Notes under the pieces: generated by a model | What the model saw: the letters and a program-made list of their open reading frames with translations, nothing else | Databases searched by the model: none | What the model was told of the DNA's origin: nothing | DNA from: Gammaproteobacteria bacterium | Lineage (GTDB): Bacteria > Pseudomonadota > Gammaproteobacteria > Steroidobacterales > Woeseiaceae | NCBI GenBank assembly: GCA_029862045.1 | Contig: JAOTYE010000003.1 | Coordinates: 1-64,000 of the forward strand | Direction: 5' to 3' | Length of the DNA stretch: 64,000 nucleotides | Program-made: the position numbers and the translations under genes | Shown here: piece after piece, positions 8,744-17,102 of the stretch | How the letters are laid out: each line of letters begins with the position of its first letter | Numbering within the stretch: position 1 is the first letter of the stretch

Positions 8744-9459
8744 GCGATGCAGCTGTTGACATCTTGCTCGTCGAGGACGATCGGCGACTGGCCGATCTGA
8801 CTGCCGAGTACTTTCGTCAGAATGGGCTGACCGTCTCGCTCGAGTCGCGCGGTGATCGCGCGATTGCGCGTTTTAACGCCGACCGACCGCGTATCGTTTT
8901 GCTGGATCTCATGCTGCCTGGCACCGATGGTCTGACCATTTGTCGGGAGCTACGGCACATATTCGATGGCCCGATTCTGATATTCACGGCGCGCGATTCC
9001 GATATTGATCAAGTCATTGGGCTCGAGGCCGGCGCCGACGATTACGTCGCGAAACCCGTCGATCCGATGGTGCTCCTGGCGCGCACGCGTGCATTATTGC
9101 GGCGTATCGATGGATCTTCAGGCATCACGCAACACGCAAGCGACATCGTGCTCGGTGGCCTGAGGGTCAGCGAGGCCGCTCAGGAAGTCTGGCTCGATGG
9201 TGACAGCGTGGAACTCACGACGCAGGAGTTCGAACTCTTGAGCCTGCTTGCAAGGAACGCCGGCACGGTCCTAAGTCGCAAGGCGATTTTTCGTAGTCTG
9301 CGCGGCATTGAATACGATGGCCTCGACCGATCGATCGACGGACGGATCTCGAAACTCCGACGCAAACTCAAAGACAGTGCAACTCATCCGACGCGCATCA
9401 AGACCGTGTGGGGCAAAGGGTACCTGCTTGCACCCGATGCCTGGGGCGACCCTGCGTGA
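8740..9459 (+). CDS. OmpR-family response regulator (RstA-like)
   Basis: The receiver domain (residues 5-118) has the acidic pair E-D-D, phospho-acceptor Asp56 in L-L-D-L-M-L-P-G, the T/S switch residue in FTARDS, and Lys in VAKPVDP. The winged-helix output domain follows (LTTQEFELLSLLARNAG... VWGKGYLL). I place the start at TTG 8740, which overlaps the DUF3019 stop as TTGA and implies translational coupling. A TTG at 8728 would add four residues and is possible. The length of 239 residues is normal for OmpR types. With the kinase next door it forms a canonical two-component pair resembling RstA/RstB. Its targets may include the mipA-like gene upstream. Confidence 0.9.
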   Translation: MSDAAVDILLVEDDRRLADLTAEYFRQNGLTVSLESRGDRAIARFNADRPRIVLLDLMLPGTDGLTICRELRHIFDGPILIFTARDSDIDQVIGLEAGADDYVAKPVDPMVLLARTRALLRRIDGSSGITQHASDIVLGGLRVSEAAQEVWLDGDSVELTTQEFELLSLLARNAGTVLSRKAIFRSLRGIEYDGLDRSIDGRISKLRRKLKDSATHPTRIKTVWGKGYLLAPDAWGDPA

Positions 9460-10745
9460 AACGGTTTCTGATCGGCCCGCACGGACTCCTGCTGTTCCGA
9501 TCGTATCTGTTTCTCGCGGCCGGGCTCGTTATTGTCGCAACGGTTCTCGATTTTGGATTCGACTATTTGCAGTCAACACAGACGTCAGAGGAGGAAGCGT
9601 GGCTCGCATCGACGTTTGATCTGATTGAGATGGAACTCGCCGCAGTAGCCGAGAGCGAACGCGACCTGCGGGCCCGCGAGCTGGGTGAGTCGATCGGCCT
9701 CGGTGTGCAGGTCCTGCGGGCAGACGATGTCCACGCGGCGGCCGATTCGCAATTCGCCATCCCAACGCTCGTCGATGCTGAGGGCAATATTTCACATCTT
9801 CGGGACGCGCCGACCCTGAATGCGACCATTCGGCTCGGCCCGGTCGCGCAGCAGCGCGACAGTCTGGTCGTTCGTCTGCTGCCACCGCTGTTCTATCTGT
9901 CCATTTTCCTTGTCGTTGGCCTCTGGTTGCGCCCGTTCTTCAAAGATATCAATCTTATCTCGAGCGGAGCGGATCGTTTCGCAGCCGATTATCGCGAGCC
10001 GCTATCGACGGCAAAGAGCACAACGAAACTCACCGGCCTTGCGAGCAATCTCGACGATATGTCCGCCCGATTAAGCGGTCTTATTCAAAGTCAAAAAGAA
10101 CTGATCGCGGCACTGTCCCACGAGATGCGTACGCCGCTTGCGCGTATTCGTTTCGCGCTTGCGGTGATGGACAATGATGGCGGTGACGACCTCGGTGAGC
10201 GAATACAGGCATTGAACGAGGACGTTCAGGAAATCGACGACCTGATTGCCACGATGCTCAACTACGCGCGCCTCGACCATCCTGATCTGCAAATGAACTG
10301 GCAACATGTTCCGATCACACCGTGGCTTACCGAAACGCATGACAAGGTGCAGGCATCGAACGAAGTGACGATCCGGACCAACGTCGCCTCGACTTCGGCC
10401 AGGATGGACCCGCGGCTCATGAGCCTCGCGCTCAGTAATCTACTCGTCAACGCGTGTCATTATGCGAATCGAGAAGTCCGCTGCACCGTAGGCGAGAAGA
10501 TTGGCAGTTATGAGATTTGTGTCGAGGATGACGGCGAGGGCATTCCGGAGTCGGAGCGCGAGACTATCTTCAAGGCGTTTACGAGAATTGACGACAGTCG
10601 CAATCGAGACACAGGAGGTTTTGGTCTCGGTCTGGCGATCGTTGCGCGAATTGCGGCGCTGCACGGTGGCGATGTCAGCGTGCGTGAATCCAGGGAACTC
10701 GGCGGCGCCTGTTTCATTCTGACCTGGCCGAGGCGCGTCGACTAA
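9456..10745 (+). CDS. Membrane sensor histidine kinase (RstB-like)
   Basis: Translation probably starts at GTG 9456, which overlaps the regulator stop in a GTGA junction. The 429-residue protein has a first membrane helix (about residues 10-34), a short periplasmic domain of roughly 100 residues and a second helix around 142-162 (FYLSIFLVVGLWL). A HAMP-like linker is followed by the dimerisation domain with phospho-acceptor His222 (LSHEMRTPLARIR). The ATPase domain shows the N box (N-L-L-V-N-A), G1 (E-D-D-G-E-G-I-P) and G2 (G-F-G-L-G-L-A-I). All catalytic boxes are intact. It should phosphorylate the adjacent regulator in response to an envelope signal, possibly sensed together with the DUF3019 or MipA-like proteins. 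Confidence 0.92.
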   Translation: MKRFLIGPHGLLLFRSYLFLAAGLVIVATVLDFGFDYLQSTQTSEEEAWLASTFDLIEMELAAVAESERDLRARELGESIGLGVQVLRADDVHAAADSQFAIPTLVDAEGNISHLRDAPTLNATIRLGPVAQQRDSLVVRLLPPLFYLSIFLVVGLWLRPFFKDINLISSGADRFAADYREPLSTAKSTTKLTGLASNLDDMSARLSGLIQSQKELIAALSHEMRTPLARIRFALAVMDNDGGDDLGERIQALNEDVQEIDDLIATMLNYARLDHPDLQMNWQHVPITPWLTETHDKVQASNEVTIRTNVASTSARMDPRLMSLALSNLLVNACHYANREVRCTVGEKIGSYEICVEDDGEGIPESERETIFKAFTRIDDSRNRDTGGFGLGLAIVARIAALHGGDVSVRESRELGGACFILTWPRRVD

Positions 10746-10763
10746 TTGCGCTATAGTTCCTGT

Positions 10764-11693
10764 ATGGGACGCGACTCCACTCAAGAGAGCCAATCAATAC
10801 CACTGTCCGGGCTGCACCTGTTGCTGACGTACGAGTGCAACTACGAGTGCGACCATTGCTTTGTATGGGGCGGACCGTCGCAAACCGGCACGATGACCAT
10901 AGAAACCATAGCGCACATTCTCGGTGAGGCCGAGGCGCTGGGCAGCATAGAGTGGATCTACTTTGAGGGCGGTGAGGCGTTTCTCTATTACGCCATACTG
11001 GGCGCCGGCATTCGCCTGGCCAAAGCGTCCGGTTTCAAGGTCGGCATCGTTAGCAACGCCTACTGGGCGACCGCCGATGCCGATGCCATGGAGTGGTTAA
11101 AGCCGTTCGCCGGCTTGGTCGACGATCTTTCCATCAGCAGCGATGCCTATCACGGCAGCGATCAAAGCCCCGAGCATTCCGAGACCGCCCGCCGCGTTGC
11201 AGAGCAGCTAGGCATCCCGGTTGACTTCATCACAGTCGCCGCACCTGAAGCCACTGGTATTTGCGGCGCGGCGGGTCAATTACCGGCCGGCGAATCCGCG
11301 GTCTTGTACCGGGGCCGCGCGGCCGAGGTGCTCGCTTCTCGCGTCGAAACAAAGCCATGGGAGCAATTCACCGAATGCCCGTGGGAAGATCTGCGGGAAC
11401 CGGAGCGCGTACATGTGGACCCGTTTGGCAACCTGCACATTTGCCAGGGTATTTCGATCGGCAATCTGCTGCAGCGCACGCTAACAGACATCATGGCCGA
11501 GTATGACGCCGACGATCATCCGATTGTTGGACCCTTGGTCGCAGGCGGCCCGGCCGAGATCGTTCGCCGCTATGACCTTGCCCACGAAGACGGCTATGCC
11601 GATCACTGTCACCTTTGCTACAAGTCGCGGTGCGCACTGAGGGAACGCTTACCGGACGTTTTGACGCCGGATCAGATGTACGGCACGAACTGA
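10764..11693 (+). CDS. Radical SAM protein with C-terminal SPASM-like cysteines
   Basis: The protein carries the radical SAM cluster motif C-N-Y-E-C-D-H-C at residues 25-32, which binds the [4Fe-4S] cluster that cleaves S-adenosylmethionine. The glycine-rich segment F-E-G-G-E-A-F follows near residue 80. The C-terminal third has further cysteines (TECPW, HICQGISIGN, HCHLCYKSRC) arranged like a SPASM-type auxiliary cluster region. That suggests a peptide- or protein-modifying maturase, but no precursor peptide is visible nearby. I use the ATG at 10764; a TTG at 10746 directly after the kinase stop is an alternative. It is the fifth consecutive plus-strand gene and may be co-transcribed with the two-component system. 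The substrate is unknown. Confidence 0.8.
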   Translation: MGRDSTQESQSIPLSGLHLLLTYECNYECDHCFVWGGPSQTGTMTIETIAHILGEAEALGSIEWIYFEGGEAFLYYAILGAGIRLAKASGFKVGIVSNAYWATADADAMEWLKPFAGLVDDLSISSDAYHGSDQSPEHSETARRVAEQLGIPVDFITVAAPEATGICGAAGQLPAGESAVLYRGRAAEVLASRVETKPWEQFTECPWEDLREPERVHVDPFGNLHICQGISIGNLLQRTLTDIMAEYDADDHPIVGPLVAGGPAEIVRRYDLAHEDGYADHCHLCYKSRCALRERLPDVLTPDQMYGTN

Positions 11694-11730
11694 CGGAACG
11701 CGGAGGAATGCCGCGATCCCAACGAGTTAG

Positions 11731-12399
11731 CTAACTGCCGCGCATGCGGGCAATGAACGCGTCGGCTTCTTCGATAGCGGCCTGCATGTCGCGAATCAGC
11801 GCATCGATCTGGCCTTCGAGCACGGCGGCCTGACCACGTAACGCGGCCAGTGCCTGCGCATTCAGGCTGTGCTTGAGAAACAGCACGTTATCGTTCAGGA
11901 CCGCCATTACAGGGTCGACGCGATTGCGCGCCTTTTGCATGCGACCGCGCATCGTCGAGAACTGTCTGCGGGCCACCGTGAGTTTTTGTTGTTGGTCCGC
12001 TCTAAGCGAAGCGCTGTTGTAGAGGTCGAGTTCTGCTTCCCATTCCTCAAACAGATCCTCGCTGATGCGATCGATGTCGGACAGCTGCTCGTCGAGTTCA
12101 TCCGTGGCGTCCTGAGAGCGTTCTACTTCTTTGCTGAGTCGTTCGTATTTCTCTTCCAGCTCGCCGCCCTCGAAACCGATCAGTGCTTTGAGTTCCTCAT
12201 AAGCCGTTACGAGTTGTTCACTGGTTTCAGTTTGTGCATCCCTTGCGTCTTCGACATTGTCCACGAGGAGATCGCGCTTGTGTATGCCGACCTTCTCGAG
12301 CGCCGAATACTGGACCGACGAACAGCCCGAAAGCGCAATCAGCAGAAGGCCGGAGATTCCGATCGAGGCAGCTCGCAGGGCTCCAATTCGCTGTGTCAT
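11731..12399 (-). CDS. DUF2959 family lipoprotein
   Basis: The 222-residue protein has a signal peptide ending in the lipobox L-S-G-C, so it should be lipid-anchored in the envelope. The rest is almost entirely helical and charged, with heptad-like stretches (residues 55-130 and 150-215) predicted as coiled coil. The KVGIHKRDLLVDNVEDARDAQ block matches the start of the DUF2959 family. Members are periplasmic lipoproteins of unknown function, widespread in gammaproteobacteria. I chose the ATG at 12399 because the signal peptide follows it directly; the open frame extends upstream to 12555 but overlaps the neighbouring gene. It lies 13 bases downstream of the YidB-like gene and is probably co-transcribed with it. 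Confidence 0.82.
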   Translation of the reverse strand: MTQRIGALRAASIGISGLLLIALSGCSSVQYSALEKVGIHKRDLLVDNVEDARDAQTETSEQLVTAYEELKALIGFEGGELEEKYERLSKEVERSQDATDELDEQLSDIDRISEDLFEEWEAELDLYNSASLRADQQQKLTVARRQFSTMRGRMQKARNRVDPVMAVLNDNVLFLKHSLNAQALAALRGQAAVLEGQIDALIRDMQAAIEEADAFIARMRGS

Positions 12400-12412
12400 C
12401 TTTGTGAGTGAC

Positions 12413-12832
12413 CTATCGCCTGAAGAATTTGGACGCCAGACCGGCCAGACCTGCGCGGCCGCCAATTGACCCCAACAGACTGCCGCCCTGGCTGCTCTTG
12501 TCGATGAGTTCAGGCAGAATTTGCGACAGGCTGTTGCTGGCTTCCTCACGGTCAATGCCTAGTTTAGATGCGAAGGCGTCGATCTTATCACCGCCAATCG
12601 CGTCCTGAAGCTGCGAGGGTGAAATCGCGTCATTTGAACCGTCGCCGAGCCACGATGCAGCTTTCTTTGCCAGATCACCGCCACCGCCTGTGAACTGACC
12701 AACAACACTGCCCAAATCGAACCCTTTGTTGCCTCCAACAAGCGCATCGAGTGCAGATTCGGCAGTACCTGAGTTTTTTGCGCTACCAATCTTTTCCATC
12801 AAGACCTTAGTCGCCAGACTTTTGAAATCCAT
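12413..12832 (-). CDS. YidB-like protein (DUF937)
   Basis: Start ATG at 12832 is preceded by AGGGGA at good spacing. The 139-residue protein has no signal peptide. It contains an ALDALVG block, a Gly-rich G-G-G-G-D-L segment, and the helix IGGDKIDAFASKLGIDREEASNSLSQILPELIDK, which is the conserved core of the YidB/DUF937 family. Members are small soluble proteins of unknown function; E. coli YidB is the namesake. The C-terminus is Gly/Arg-rich (GRAGLAGLASKFFRR). It is the first gene of a probable two-gene unit with the DUF2959 lipoprotein. Confidence 0.82.
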   Translation of the reverse strand: MDFKSLATKVLMEKIGSAKNSGTAESALDALVGGNKGFDLGSVVGQFTGGGGDLAKKAASWLGDGSNDAISPSQLQDAIGGDKIDAFASKLGIDREEASNSLSQILPELIDKSSQGGSLLGSIGGRAGLAGLASKFFRR

Positions 12833-13028
12833 CTTATTGTCCCCTGAATTTAACAGTGAATTGATGCACAAGTTTAGGAGAAATTCGGCGCGGTGATTGT
12901 GAACAATTGTGTCATCGCCTTGGGGCGCGCCGGCCGAAGTATAAACTTTGTGTCGCTACAAAAAATTCCAATCAAAAGTGATCGGCCATGTTGACCCACT
13001 AGGCCGCAGCATCTGGAGTCAGGGTAAA

Positions 13029-14153
13029 ATGTCAACAAAATCAGGAACATCGAGCGCGACGACTCGTCAGAAAAGCACGCGCCGCTACTGGCGGCGCAGT
13101 GAGAAACCGCGACCTTGGTGGCCGTGGGGACTATTGCCACTCTTGGGGCTGGTTGTGTTGTTTCTGTTTGGCGCCTTGGTCACGGCGCCGCAGATCCAGG
13201 CTGAAGTTCGCGCACAGGTTGCCGACCGATTTGACAGCGCTGGAGTAGTCGCGAGCGAAGTGGCGAGCGATGGTCAATTCGTCAGCCTCCAGGCTGCAGC
13301 ACAAAAACAAGATGAGATCTATTTGCGTGCGCTGGCCAAATCGACGCAATGCGACACGTGGGCAGGGCAGTTGACTTGCCCGACGTCGGTCAGCGTCGAC
13401 CTCAAAGAGCCAGAGGTAGCGGTGGCAGTGCTCACGCAACGGGCGCACCCATTCGCAATTGCGAGGGCGGGTGACGCGGTCACGTTAAGCGGCGAAGTTC
13501 CCAATCTTGTTGAACATGATCGGATCCTTGGAGTCGCCGGGCAGCATTTCGACATGGTTACGAACGAACTCATAATTTCCAATGAGTCGGCAACTGACAA
13601 CTATTCTCGCGCTGCCGACCGTGCAATTGCCGTCGTCAGTCACTTGAATGACGGCCGGGCAACCTGGTCAGGCAACACGCTCACTGTCAACGGTAGCGCC
13701 GATGCGAACGACGTTGCAGAAGCGCGTAAACAATTTACGGCTCTCGGGAGCGGCTCAATTCTCGGTGAATTCGATGTTCGATCAATAAGCGATCGTCAAA
13801 GCTGCAACACGAGTTTCAATGAAATTCTTTCAAACGCCACTGTCCGGTTCCGAAGTGGCAGCGCGACGATCGACAAGGGCAATGACGATCTGCTCGAACG
13901 GCTTGCTCAATTAGCACGCACTTGTCCAGGCAACCTGGTAGTCGAAGGCCACACCGACAGTCGAGGTGACGCCGACTCGAACAAGGCACTCAGTCTCGCG
14001 AGAGCGGCGGCTGTGCGTGACGCGCTGGCGCAGCTTGGTATCGAGCATGACCGAATGACGGCGAGAGGCATGGGCGAGGCGCATGCTATTGCGGACAACG
14101 ATACACCGGACGGTCGCGCCAGGAACCGTCGCATTGCGATAAAGATTGATTAA
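13029..14153 (+). CDS. Membrane-anchored BON/OmpA-family protein
   Basis: The ATG at 13029 follows AGGGTAA. A basic Ser/Thr/Arg-rich cytoplasmic tail (about 35 residues) precedes a single membrane helix (LLPLLGLVVLFLFGALV). A region of roughly 190 residues with two segments resembling BON repeats (ITLSGEVPN-like and LTVNGSADAND) comes next. The C-terminal 110 residues form an OmpA-type peptidoglycan-binding domain with VEGHTDSRGDADSNKALSLARA and RNRRI. This inner-membrane plus BON plus OmpA order resembles mycobacterial ArfA. It would bridge the inner membrane to peptidoglycan. Two cysteines flanking the linker may form a disulfide. It sits 51 bases before the helix-hairpin-helix gene, with which it likely shares a transcript ending at the terminator near 15077. 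Confidence 0.85.
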   Translation: MSTKSGTSSATTRQKSTRRYWRRSEKPRPWWPWGLLPLLGLVVLFLFGALVTAPQIQAEVRAQVADRFDSAGVVASEVASDGQFVSLQAAAQKQDEIYLRALAKSTQCDTWAGQLTCPTSVSVDLKEPEVAVAVLTQRAHPFAIARAGDAVTLSGEVPNLVEHDRILGVAGQHFDMVTNELIISNESATDNYSRAADRAIAVVSHLNDGRATWSGNTLTVNGSADANDVAEARKQFTALGSGSILGEFDVRSISDRQSCNTSFNEILSNATVRFRSGSATIDKGNDDLLERLAQLARTCPGNLVVEGHTDSRGDADSNKALSLARAAAVRDALAQLGIEHDRMTARGMGEAHAIADNDTPDGRARNRRIAIKID

Positions 14154-14204
14154 CAAAATTCATAAGACGCCAGATTGGTTTGGCGTCGTTCAGGAGATGA
14201 AGAA

Positions 14205-15026
14205 ATGATGTACCTGCTTGCAAAATACGCGCTATTGTTTTTGCTGACGGCCGTGTTGGGATTCGTGCTTGGCTACTGGTTCTCGCGTAGAAATATTGTA
14301 GACGTTAGCGAAAGCTTCGAGGACTTACGCAAGGCGAACGACCGGTCCGACATCTTGAACTGGGATCGCCTGTGGAAGCACCTGGACGCGATTCCCGAGC
14401 CGAAAGAAGTGGATCTTTCCGGTGTCTATCAGCGCCTTGATACTGTTTCAAACGCTGTTACCAGCCTGCCAAAGCCGGCGCCCGTCGATCTGGAGCCAGT
14501 GCAGAATGAAGTGGGTTCGCTGCGAAACGCAATTCGAGACATTCCGAAGGTGGAGACGCACGCGCCTGTAGATCTCGCCCCGGTTACGAGCACGCTTGGA
14601 ATGCTGGAACAACGGGTTAATTCGATGTCGCGGCCACAAACCGTGAATCTCGCGCCCATCGATCAGCGCTTGACGGCTATCGAAACTGAGATCGGGAATC
14701 TCGGGCGGCGAATCGTAGAGCCCAGGAACGTGGAAAGTGCGCTTCACGAAGCGACGCGCAAAGAGCCGCGAATTCTCAAAGCCGCGTTGTATGGCAGGCA
14801 AGACGACTTGAAACTGATTTCCGGTGTCGGCCCGAAACTCGAGAAACTGCTTAACCATAACGGCGTTTACTACTTCTGGCAGGTCGCATCCTGGACGCCT
14901 CAGGACGTCGATGTTATCGATGAACGGTTGGACGTATTTAAGGGCCGAATCACACGAGACGATTGGGTCAACCAGGCCAAGCACCTCGAGACTGAGCCGA
15001 CAGCGGCACGCATGCCGAGCGAATAA
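14205..15026 (+). CDS. Membrane-anchored protein with C-terminal helix-hairpin-helix domain
   Basis: The protein starts at ATG-ATG behind CAGGAGATGAAGAA. A single N-terminal membrane helix (residues 5-27) leads into a rod-like region of about 150 residues. That region has four spaced repeats of a P-x-P-x-x-V-D-L/V-N-L unit (PEPKEVDLSGV, PKPAPVDLEPV, HAPVDLAPV, RPQTVNLAPI). The C-terminal 70 residues (DDLKLISGVGPKLEKLL... FKGRITRDDWVNQAKHL) form a helix-hairpin-helix-like domain, found in proteins often labelled 'predicted 5-prime DNA nuclease'. No catalytic residues can be asserted. The same domain ends a second membrane-anchored protein at 29339-30571. Cytoplasmic orientation of the domain is likely. 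The function is unknown. Confidence 0.78.
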   Translation: MMYLLAKYALLFLLTAVLGFVLGYWFSRRNIVDVSESFEDLRKANDRSDILNWDRLWKHLDAIPEPKEVDLSGVYQRLDTVSNAVTSLPKPAPVDLEPVQNEVGSLRNAIRDIPKVETHAPVDLAPVTSTLGMLEQRVNSMSRPQTVNLAPIDQRLTAIETEIGNLGRRIVEPRNVESALHEATRKEPRILKAALYGRQDDLKLISGVGPKLEKLLNHNGVYYFWQVASWTPQDVDVIDERLDVFKGRITRDDWVNQAKHLETEPTAARMPSE

Positions 15027-15046
15027 TCGAGGTCGAGAGGATCTCC

Positions 15047-15077
15047 TAAAAAGGGCCCCTTAAAGGGGCCCTTTTTC
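15047..15077 (+). terminator. Rho-independent terminator
   Basis: The stem AAAAAGGGGCCC-type arms read AAGGGCCCCTT (15051-15061) followed by AAAGGGGCCCTTTTT, giving a GC-rich perfect hairpin flanked by A-run and T-run. It is symmetric, so it could also terminate from the other strand. It closes the OmpA/helix-hairpin-helix transcript. Confidence 0.88.
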
Positions 15078-15196
15078 GTTGCTCGAAATTCGGCGGACCC
15101 TTCGCGTGTACGGCCCTTCAGCGCCATTGCGAATGGATTTTGTAGTTTGCAGGTGTACATTGCATCAGGTCAGTGCCGTTTGAGAGGAGAAGACAG

Positions 15197-16360
15197 ATGC
15201 CGATGACGTCCCGGGAGCGCGTCCTCACCGCCATCCACCACGAAGAACCCGACCGCGTGCCGCTGGTTATCGGTGTCAGCAATGCCACCGGGATCAAGAT
15301 GAAGCCGTATCGGGGCATCAAGGACATCATCGGTGTGCAGGCTCCTGACGAGTATATCTACGACTGGCCGGAACTGGGGACTGCGCAGATCGACGAACAG
15401 ACTATGCGCCGGCTGCACAGCGATGTCCGCGGTGTGCTGGACCTGGAACCCGAAGCGGTACGACAGCGCAACAGTCAACGTAAGCCGCACAGCGACTGCA
15501 TTGATTCCTGGGGAAGTGGACAGACCGAAATCGCTCCCGGAGACTGGTTTCCGAACGTTCATCCGCTTGCCGATGCCACATCACCGGGCGACCTGGATTC
15601 GTATCAGGGCTGGCCCGACATGAGTGACCCGACGCGTATTGCCCATGTGCGGGAGGCGGCCCGACGAATAGCTGAGGAAAACGAGTACGCGATCCTGGCA
15701 ACGCCCTGGCTTCTGTTCCCGTTTGAGCGCGCGCATGCGATGCAGGGCTTGGACGTCTTTTTGCTGAACATGATCGAGCATCCGGATTTTGCACGCGCAA
15801 TGCTCGAGAGAATCGCGGACTACTGCAAACAGTTAATGGGCTGTTTTCTGCAGGAACTGGGCGACAATGTGGACATCATCAAGATCGGGGACGATTTGGG
15901 AACGCAGCAAAGTCTCCTGATTTCACCGAAAATGTATCGCGAGTTCCTCAAGCCGATTCACGCAGATTTGATCAGCTTCATCAAAGAGCGCACAAAGGCC
16001 AAGGTCTTCTTTCACTCTGACGGTGATGTTGCACCCTTGATCGATGACTTCATCGAGATTGGCGTCGATATCCTGAATCCTATTCAAACCTCGGCCGGGA
16101 CCATGTCCGACCTGCCTGCTCTAAAGCAGCGCTTCGGCGACAACATTGTTTTCTGTGGCGGCATCGATACAGACCGTGTATTGCCGCTGGGCAGCGTTGA
16201 CGACGTGCGTCAGGAAGTCCGGCGCGTGATGCAAACTCTCGGCCCGGGTGGCGGCTGCATGATCGGTGCCGTGCACACGGTCATGAATGATGTTCCCGCT
16301 GAGAACGTGCTCGCCATGGTTGATGCTGTCGAGGAGTTTGGCCGCTACCCGCTAAAGTAG
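15197..16360 (+). CDS. Uroporphyrinogen decarboxylase-family protein (methyltransferase-like)
   Basis: The ATG at 15197 follows GAGGAGAAG. The 387-residue protein has the UroD/MtaA-type TIM-barrel signature: SRERVLTAIHHEEPDRVP at the N-terminus, DIIKIGDDLGTQQSLLISPKMYREFLKP in the centre and a barrel-closing GGCMIGAVHTV near the end. In corrinoid methyltransferases of this superfamily (MtaA, CmuA, MtbA) an H-x-C-G pair plus a C-terminal Cys bind zinc. Here the corresponding site reads F-H-S-D-G-D, so one Cys is replaced by Asp while the C-terminal Cys is kept. True haem-pathway UroD looks different, so this is not hemE. It could act in methyl transfer or another decarboxylation; no corrinoid protein is adjacent. 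Confidence 0.8.
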   Translation: MPMTSRERVLTAIHHEEPDRVPLVIGVSNATGIKMKPYRGIKDIIGVQAPDEYIYDWPELGTAQIDEQTMRRLHSDVRGVLDLEPEAVRQRNSQRKPHSDCIDSWGSGQTEIAPGDWFPNVHPLADATSPGDLDSYQGWPDMSDPTRIAHVREAARRIAEENEYAILATPWLLFPFERAHAMQGLDVFLLNMIEHPDFARAMLERIADYCKQLMGCFLQELGDNVDIIKIGDDLGTQQSLLISPKMYREFLKPIHADLISFIKERTKAKVFFHSDGDVAPLIDDFIEIGVDILNPIQTSAGTMSDLPALKQRFGDNIVFCGGIDTDRVLPLGSVDDVRQEVRRVMQTLGPGGGCMIGAVHTVMNDVPAENVLAMVDAVEEFGRYPLK

Positions 16361-16392
16361 TGAGCTACCGGCACCGGCTATGTTTGCCGTGG

Positions 16393-17100
16393 TCATGCCG
16401 CGCAATGCGAGACCGAAAACGCGCGTAGCGCCTCGACGACCTCGGGGCGAATGACCAGTGGTGACCTTGCCGTACGCATCCGGGACATTGCGTCGTCGGC
16501 GCCCGTGGCATGGCCGGCGGCCATCAGGTAAGCTCCCACAACCGCCGCAGTGCGGGAATAACCGATTTTGCAGTGCACGTAAACGACACCGGCGGCGTTG
16601 TCGCGGATGAACTCGACCGCGCTCAGCAATTGCGCGGGGGTCGGCGCGGTCAGGTCGAGAATCGGTAAATTGCAATAGATAGTGCGCTGCAGGGGCTCCA
16701 CCTCGGAGAATTCGGCGGTGAGGTCCAGAACGGCTGTCACGCCCCCGGCAAGGAGTTCCTGGGCCTCGATGTCGTCCAGTTTCCTGCCCATCAACAGCCC
16801 CGGCACAGCCTCATCCCATGGCCGGCCGTGTCGGCGATAGTGCCGCAAAGAGAGGTCTTGCCCCAGTAGTACGGGCGCCATGATCACGCGCGTACTCAAC
16901 GGCAAGCGGCCATCCTTTTTGTGGTAGATACGCGGCCCCGCAGCGGCATACCCGACGGCTACGATGGCACAGGCAACGGCGGGCCAGAGGAGCAGCGCAC
17001 CCCAGGGCCAACCCAGCGTGGCCCCTGCAGCCAGAAGAGCCGCTCCGACCGCGTAGTAGCCGCCAACACGCCAGTTCGGTGTCACGTCCCGATTTGCCAT
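16393..17100 (-). CDS. Membrane-bound dual-specificity phosphatase-like protein
   Basis: Two membrane helices (about residues 13-31 and 34-55) precede a dual-specificity phosphatase domain. The catalytic loop is V-H-C-K-I-G-Y-S-R-T, with nucleophile Cys177 and Arg183, and the probable general acid is Asp149 in LPILDLTAP. The fold and the short size resemble PTPMT1-like lipid phosphatases more than protein phosphatases, because the substrate pocket region is compact and the protein is in the membrane. It is the last gene of a four-gene minus-strand operon, starting two bases after the sulfotransferase stop. A role in dephosphorylating a lipid phosphate (for example phosphatidylglycerophosphate or a related intermediate) is inferred from context and architecture, not shown. 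Confidence 0.8.
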   Translation of the reverse strand: MANRDVTPNWRVGGYYAVGAALLAAGATLGWPWGALLLWPAVACAIVAVGYAAAGPRIYHKKDGRLPLSTRVIMAPVLLGQDLSLRHYRRHGRPWDEAVPGLLMGRKLDDIEAQELLAGGVTAVLDLTAEFSEVEPLQRTIYCNLPILDLTAPTPAQLLSAVEFIRDNAAGVVYVHCKIGYSRTAAVVGAYLMAAGHATGADDAMSRMRTARSPLVIRPEVVEALRAFSVSHCAA

Positions 17101-17102
17101 GG

